Assembly (NCBI RefSeq): GCF_020042285.1
Contig: NZ_CP083388.1
Span: 434,001 to 498,000 of the forward strand
Source: Ferruginibacter albus
GTDB lineage: Bacteria > Bacteroidota > Bacteroidia > Chitinophagales > Chitinophagaceae
Reading direction: 5' to 3'
Length of the DNA stretch: 64,000 bases
The notes below the pieces were generated by a model. That model was not told the origin of the DNA. It saw only the letters and a list, made by a program, of their open reading frames with translations, and did no database searches. Both the position numbers and the translations under genes were made by a program. Below, in pieces: positions 61,359 through 64,000 of this stretch. How positions within the stretch are numbered: position 1 is the first letter of the stretch; each line of letters opens with the position of its first letter.

Positions 61359-61751
61359 CTAGAATTTGATCTTACCACGTTCTTGCTTTAATTCGCTATT
61401 TCGTTTTTTATTATTCAACCGCTTTTCTTTTGCAGCTTTGCCGGGTTTGGTAGGCTTTCTTTTTTTAGGAACGATGAGTGCTTTGGTAACCAGCTCGTTC
61501 ATTTTTTCAATAACGGTTTGTTTATTTCCTAGCTGGCTTCTTTCTGTTTGGCTCTTAACTAATAACAAACCCTCTGAAGTGATTCGGTTGACCAGTTTTT
61601 CTCTAATAAGATTTTTTTGCGTTTCATCAACTAATAAAGACGCAGCAATATCCCAATAGCCTTCCACCATTGTCTCCACTTTATTTACATTTTGACCGCC
61701 TTTTCCGCCGCTTCTGGCTGTTTTAAACCGTATTTCTGCTGAAATATCCAT
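61359..61751 (-). CDS. arfB: Ribosome-rescue peptidyl-tRNA hydrolase ArfB (YaeJ)
   Basis: A 130-residue release-factor-like protein. The GGQ motif at residues 18-20 (SGGKGGQNVNKV) hydrolyses peptidyl-tRNA on stalled ribosomes; the rest of the RF-1 domain matches (VKSQTERSQLGNKQTVIEKM). The basic tail (KKRKPTKPGKAAKEKRLNNKKR) is needed to enter the empty mRNA channel. Length is close to E. coli YaeJ (140). The codon-recognition domains of true release factors are absent, as expected. Confidence 0.93.
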   Translation of the reverse strand: MDISAEIRFKTARSGGKGGQNVNKVETMVEGYWDIAASLLVDETQKNLIREKLVNRITSEGLLLVKSQTERSQLGNKQTVIEKMNELVTKALIVPKKRKPTKPGKAAKEKRLNNKKRNSELKQERGKIKF

Positions 61752-61866
61752 ATTCGAATTTACCTTATCTTGCTGTAAACGCCTGCAACGAAACCATTCA
61801 AAATGGAATCTTTATTTCAGTAAGCAGATTTTTTTTTACATTTTTGCAATAACGAATAAGCAATTA

Positions 61867-62625
61867 ATGGCATCAACCATACTCCATTCACTCACCGAAC
61901 GCAAGAAACAAGGCAAAAAATCATTTGCTGTTCTAATTGATCCTGATAAGGTGAACAACAGCAGCATGGAACAATTGATCGACTTGTCGGTAGCTGCCAA
62001 AGTAGATTATTTCTTTGTAGGGGGCAGCCTGGTAATTTCCAATTATGTAGATGATTGTATAAAGCTTATTAAAGCCAACTGCAATATCCCGGTGGTACTT
62101 TTCCCCGGAAGTCCTTCGCAGGTAAGTAAATTCGCCGATGCTTTATTGTATTTATCATTGATCAGCGGTCGCAATGCAGAGTTATTGATCGGGCAGCATG
62201 TAATGTCTGCGCCTGTTATTAAGCAGAGCGGCTTGGAGATCATGCCCACCGGTTATATGGTGATCGACGGTGGCGCTCCAACCACTGTTTCTTATATCTC
62301 CAATGCAAGCCCTATACCTTCCGACAAAAATGAAATAGCTATGTGCACGGCTATGGCAGGCGAAATGCTGGGCATGCAATTGATCTATATGGATGCCGGA
62401 AGCGGTGCTAAAAAAGCTATTCCTGAGGGTATGATACAAAGAGTAGCACAATCTATCGAAGTGCCGTTAATTATTGGAGGCGGCATCATTCATCCTGAAA
62501 AAGCGTACGTAAACTGCAAAGCCGGCGCCGATGTAATTGTAGTAGGTAATGCCATTGAAAAGGATGCTTCACTTATTAAGGAAATGGCAGCTGCTGTGCA
62601 TAGCATTCCTGTAAAAGCAATTTAA
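61867..62625 (+). CDS. pcrB: Geranylgeranylglyceryl/heptaprenylglyceryl phosphate synthase
   Basis: A 252-residue TIM-barrel prenyltransferase of the GGGPS/PcrB family (group II, seen in Bacteroidota). It joins a long prenyl chain to sn-glycerol-1-phosphate, an archaea-like ether-lipid reaction. Motifs: FAVLIDPDKVN (substrate Asp), VLFPGSPSQVSKFADALLYLSLISGRN, the TGYMVIDGG loop, YMDAGSGAKKAIP and IIGGGIIHPEKA with VVGNAIE. Its lipid product in Bacteroidota is poorly understood. The enzyme that makes glycerol-1-phosphate is not in the window. A 206-bp gap separates it from pheT and carries the third copy of the 24-nt motif. Confidence 0.9.
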   Translation: MASTILHSLTERKKQGKKSFAVLIDPDKVNNSSMEQLIDLSVAAKVDYFFVGGSLVISNYVDDCIKLIKANCNIPVVLFPGSPSQVSKFADALLYLSLISGRNAELLIGQHVMSAPVIKQSGLEIMPTGYMVIDGGAPTTVSYISNASPIPSDKNEIAMCTAMAGEMLGMQLIYMDAGSGAKKAIPEGMIQRVAQSIEVPLIIGGGIIHPEKAYVNCKAGADVIVVGNAIEKDASLIKEMAAAVHSIPVKAI

Positions 62626-62663
62626 TTTTCTATTTTTTGTAACCAACATTGAATATTACGCAA

Positions 62664-62687
62664 CATCCTTGTGTCACTCCCTTGTAC
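62664..62687 (+). repeat. Dispersed 24-nt motif, copy 3
   Basis: Core CTTGTGTCACTCCCTTGTAC, shared with 8742-8765 and, in reverse, 18017-18041. It lies between pcrB and the pheT -7 box. Confidence 0.6.
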
Positions 62688-62796
62688 CGCATACTTTTAT
62701 TGAACTTTCATCAAACGAATGCATTCCCCGCCCCGTTGATTTACGCTGATCTGCGAAACTAATCTGTCTTTATCTGCGGAAAACAGCACATCTGCA

Positions 62797-62804
62797 TATC
62801 TTTG
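62797..62804 (+). promoter_or_regulatory. Putative pheT -7 box (TATCTTTG)
   Basis: Perfect TAnnTTTG, 27 bp before the pheT ATG. Confidence 0.55.
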
Positions 62805-62831
62805 CAGCCAAATAAAAAATACCCGTAATAA

Positions 62832-64000
62832 ATGACCATTAGTTATAACTGGCTGTCGGAATATTTACCTGAAAAAGTAGAGCCCGAAAAGCTGAGTAAA
62901 ATATTAACCTCTATCGGACTGGAAGTAGAAAGCCTGGAAGCATTTGAAGAAATTAAAGGCGGCTTGCAAGGTATTGTGATTGGGGAAGTATTGGAATGTG
63001 CAAAGCATCCGGATGCAGATAAACTAAGCATTACCAAAGTAAACATAGGAACAGAAGAACCATTGCAAATAGTTTGCGGCGCTCCGAATGTTGCAGCCGG
63101 ACAAAAAGTAGTAGTGGCAACCGTTGGTGCAACTTTATATCCTTCAGAAGGCGAGCCCTTTGCCATTAAAAAAGCAAAGATCCGTGGTACGGAAAGTTTC
63201 GGAATGATCTGTGCCGAAGATGAGATTGGTTTAGGTAAAAGCCACGCCGGTATTATGGTATTGCCTGCCGATACAAAAGTGGGCATTCCTGCTGCGGAGT
63301 ATTTTCAACCGTACAATGATTTTATTTACGAGATCGGCTTAACACCCAATCGTATGGATGCGATGAGCCATTTGGGTGCGGCAAAAGATGTATGCGCTTA
63401 CTTATCTCATCATAACAAAAAAGATGTATCGGTAAAATCTCCTTTTAAAAATAATTTTAAAGCAGATAATACCGATCTAAAGATCGATGTAAGCATCGAA
63501 AATAAAGAAGCTTGCCAGCGGTATGCAGGTGTAAGCATTACAGGGGTAACGGTTGCCGATAGTCCGAAGTGGTTACAGCAAAAATTAAAGAGCATTGGCT
63601 TACGTCCAATCAATAATATTGTAGACATCACCAATTTTATTTTACATGAAACCGGTCAGCCTTTACATGCATTTGATGCAGCAGCAATAAGCGGTAACAA
63701 GGTTATTGTAAAAACTTTACCGGAAGGAACACCGTTTGTAACCTTAGATGAAAAAGAAAGAAAATTATCAGCAGAAGACCTGATGATCTGCAGTGCTACT
63801 GAACCCATGTGTATCGGTGGTGTATTCGGTGGATTGAAAAGCGGCGTAAAGAATTCAACCACTGCCATCTTTTTAGAGAGTGCCTGGTTCAATCCCATCA
63901 GCATTCGCAAAACCTCTGTGCGTCATGGCTTGCGTACGGATGCTGCTACCCGTTTTGAAAAAGGGGTGGACATCAGTAATACGGTAAATGTATTAAAGCG
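62832..64000 (+). CDS. pheT: Phenylalanyl-tRNA synthetase beta subunit (3' partial)
   Basis: The frame from ATG 62832 (MTISYNWLSEYLPEKV) stays open to the end of the window, giving 389 residues of about 800. The visible part has the N-terminal tRNA-binding OB fold (GIVIGEVLECAKHPDADKLSITKVNIG, VCGAPNVAAGQKV and KAKIRGTESFGMICAEDEIG) and the B3/B4 editing domain (PNRMDAMSHLG ... RPINNIVDITNFILHETGQPLHAFDA), then the start of B5 (SVRHGLRTDAATRFEKGVD). The enzyme charges tRNA-Phe with PheS, whose gene is not visible. Start codon choice is secure. Confidence 0.95.
   Translation, partial: MTISYNWLSEYLPEKVEPEKLSKILTSIGLEVESLEAFEEIKGGLQGIVIGEVLECAKHPDADKLSITKVNIGTEEPLQIVCGAPNVAAGQKVVVATVGATLYPSEGEPFAIKKAKIRGTESFGMICAEDEIGLGKSHAGIMVLPADTKVGIPAAEYFQPYNDFIYEIGLTPNRMDAMSHLGAAKDVCAYLSHHNKKDVSVKSPFKNNFKADNTDLKIDVSIENKEACQRYAGVSITGVTVADSPKWLQQKLKSIGLRPINNIVDITNFILHETGQPLHAFDAAAISGNKVIVKTLPEGTPFVTLDEKERKLSAEDLMICSATEPMCIGGVFGGLKSGVKNSTTAIFLESAWFNPISIRKTSVRHGLRTDAATRFEKGVDISNTVNVLK

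Noticed and set aside
1-64000. CRISPR array, tRNA, rRNA, transposase or integrase
   Set aside because: Looked for direct repeats with spacers, T-loop strings and typical proteins on both strands; none found. The 21-bp array has no spacers.

Overview
The window looks like a chromosomal segment of a Bacteroidota bacterium, most likely family Chitinophagaceae. The evidence is low GC content, secreted proteins with type IX secretion (T9SS) C-terminal sorting domains, a PorT homologue, a RemB/Wzi-like outer-membrane protein, TAnnTTTG -7 promoter boxes close to start codons, a bacterial GGGP synthase homologue and a menaquinone-type UbiE/MenG. No rRNA, tRNA, CRISPR array, transposase or prophage gene was found. 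The genus assignment is an inference from protein style only.

Layout. 1-8.7 kb: the 3' part of a secreted GH71/99-like glycosidase, a small secreted protein, an FKBP prolyl isomerase, a GNAT-like protein, dnaX and the pyruvate dehydrogenase E2 gene. 8.7-16.6 kb: an accessory stretch of small secreted or lipoprotein genes (a seven-repeat YWKNG lipoprotein, a C1q-like protein, an OmpA-like protein, two NTF2-like proteins) embedded in non-coding repeats. 16.7-28 kb: MFS permease, isocitrate dehydrogenase, DUF6263, DUF6686, PepSY, YebC, aspartate kinase, DCC thiol oxidoreductase, CoA-binding protein, a T9SS metalloprotease and YkuK. 28-38 kb: engB divergent from ubiE-porT, a RemB-like barrel, dihydroorotase, a MutS-like ATPase, an outer-membrane/lipoprotein pair and an ABC exporter. 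38-51 kb: GlxA/AraC regulator, DinB, VOC, YifB, a second ABC exporter, DUF983, DUF2721, a TonB receptor, an OmpR-type regulator, ruvB and a LytS/LytR pair. 51-64 kb: dnaB, rsmE, pyrD, thiolase, a large GH63-like glucosidase, a Wzx-like flippase, a coiled-coil secreted protein, arfB, pcrB and the 5' part of pheT.

Functional links. PorT belongs to the machinery that exports proteins with the T9SS tails seen on the glycosidase and the metalloprotease. pyrC and pyrD are two steps of pyrimidine synthesis. dnaX, dnaB and ruvB are replication and recombination genes. LytS and LytR form a complete two-component system.

The most unusual content is non-coding. Two repeat families, A (about 150 bp) and B (about 204 bp), recur between 4.8 and 15.1 kb in different arrangements. 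Hand alignment shows paired, compensatory base changes in their hairpins, which points to selected secondary structure. Next to one composite copy lies an 11-unit, 21-bp degenerate tandem repeat. Other signals are a 24-nt motif present three times between genes, an inverted repeat between engB and ubiE, intergenic-type short repeats in frame inside dnaX and pyrD, and a cluster of DnaA-box-like nonamers upstream of dnaB.
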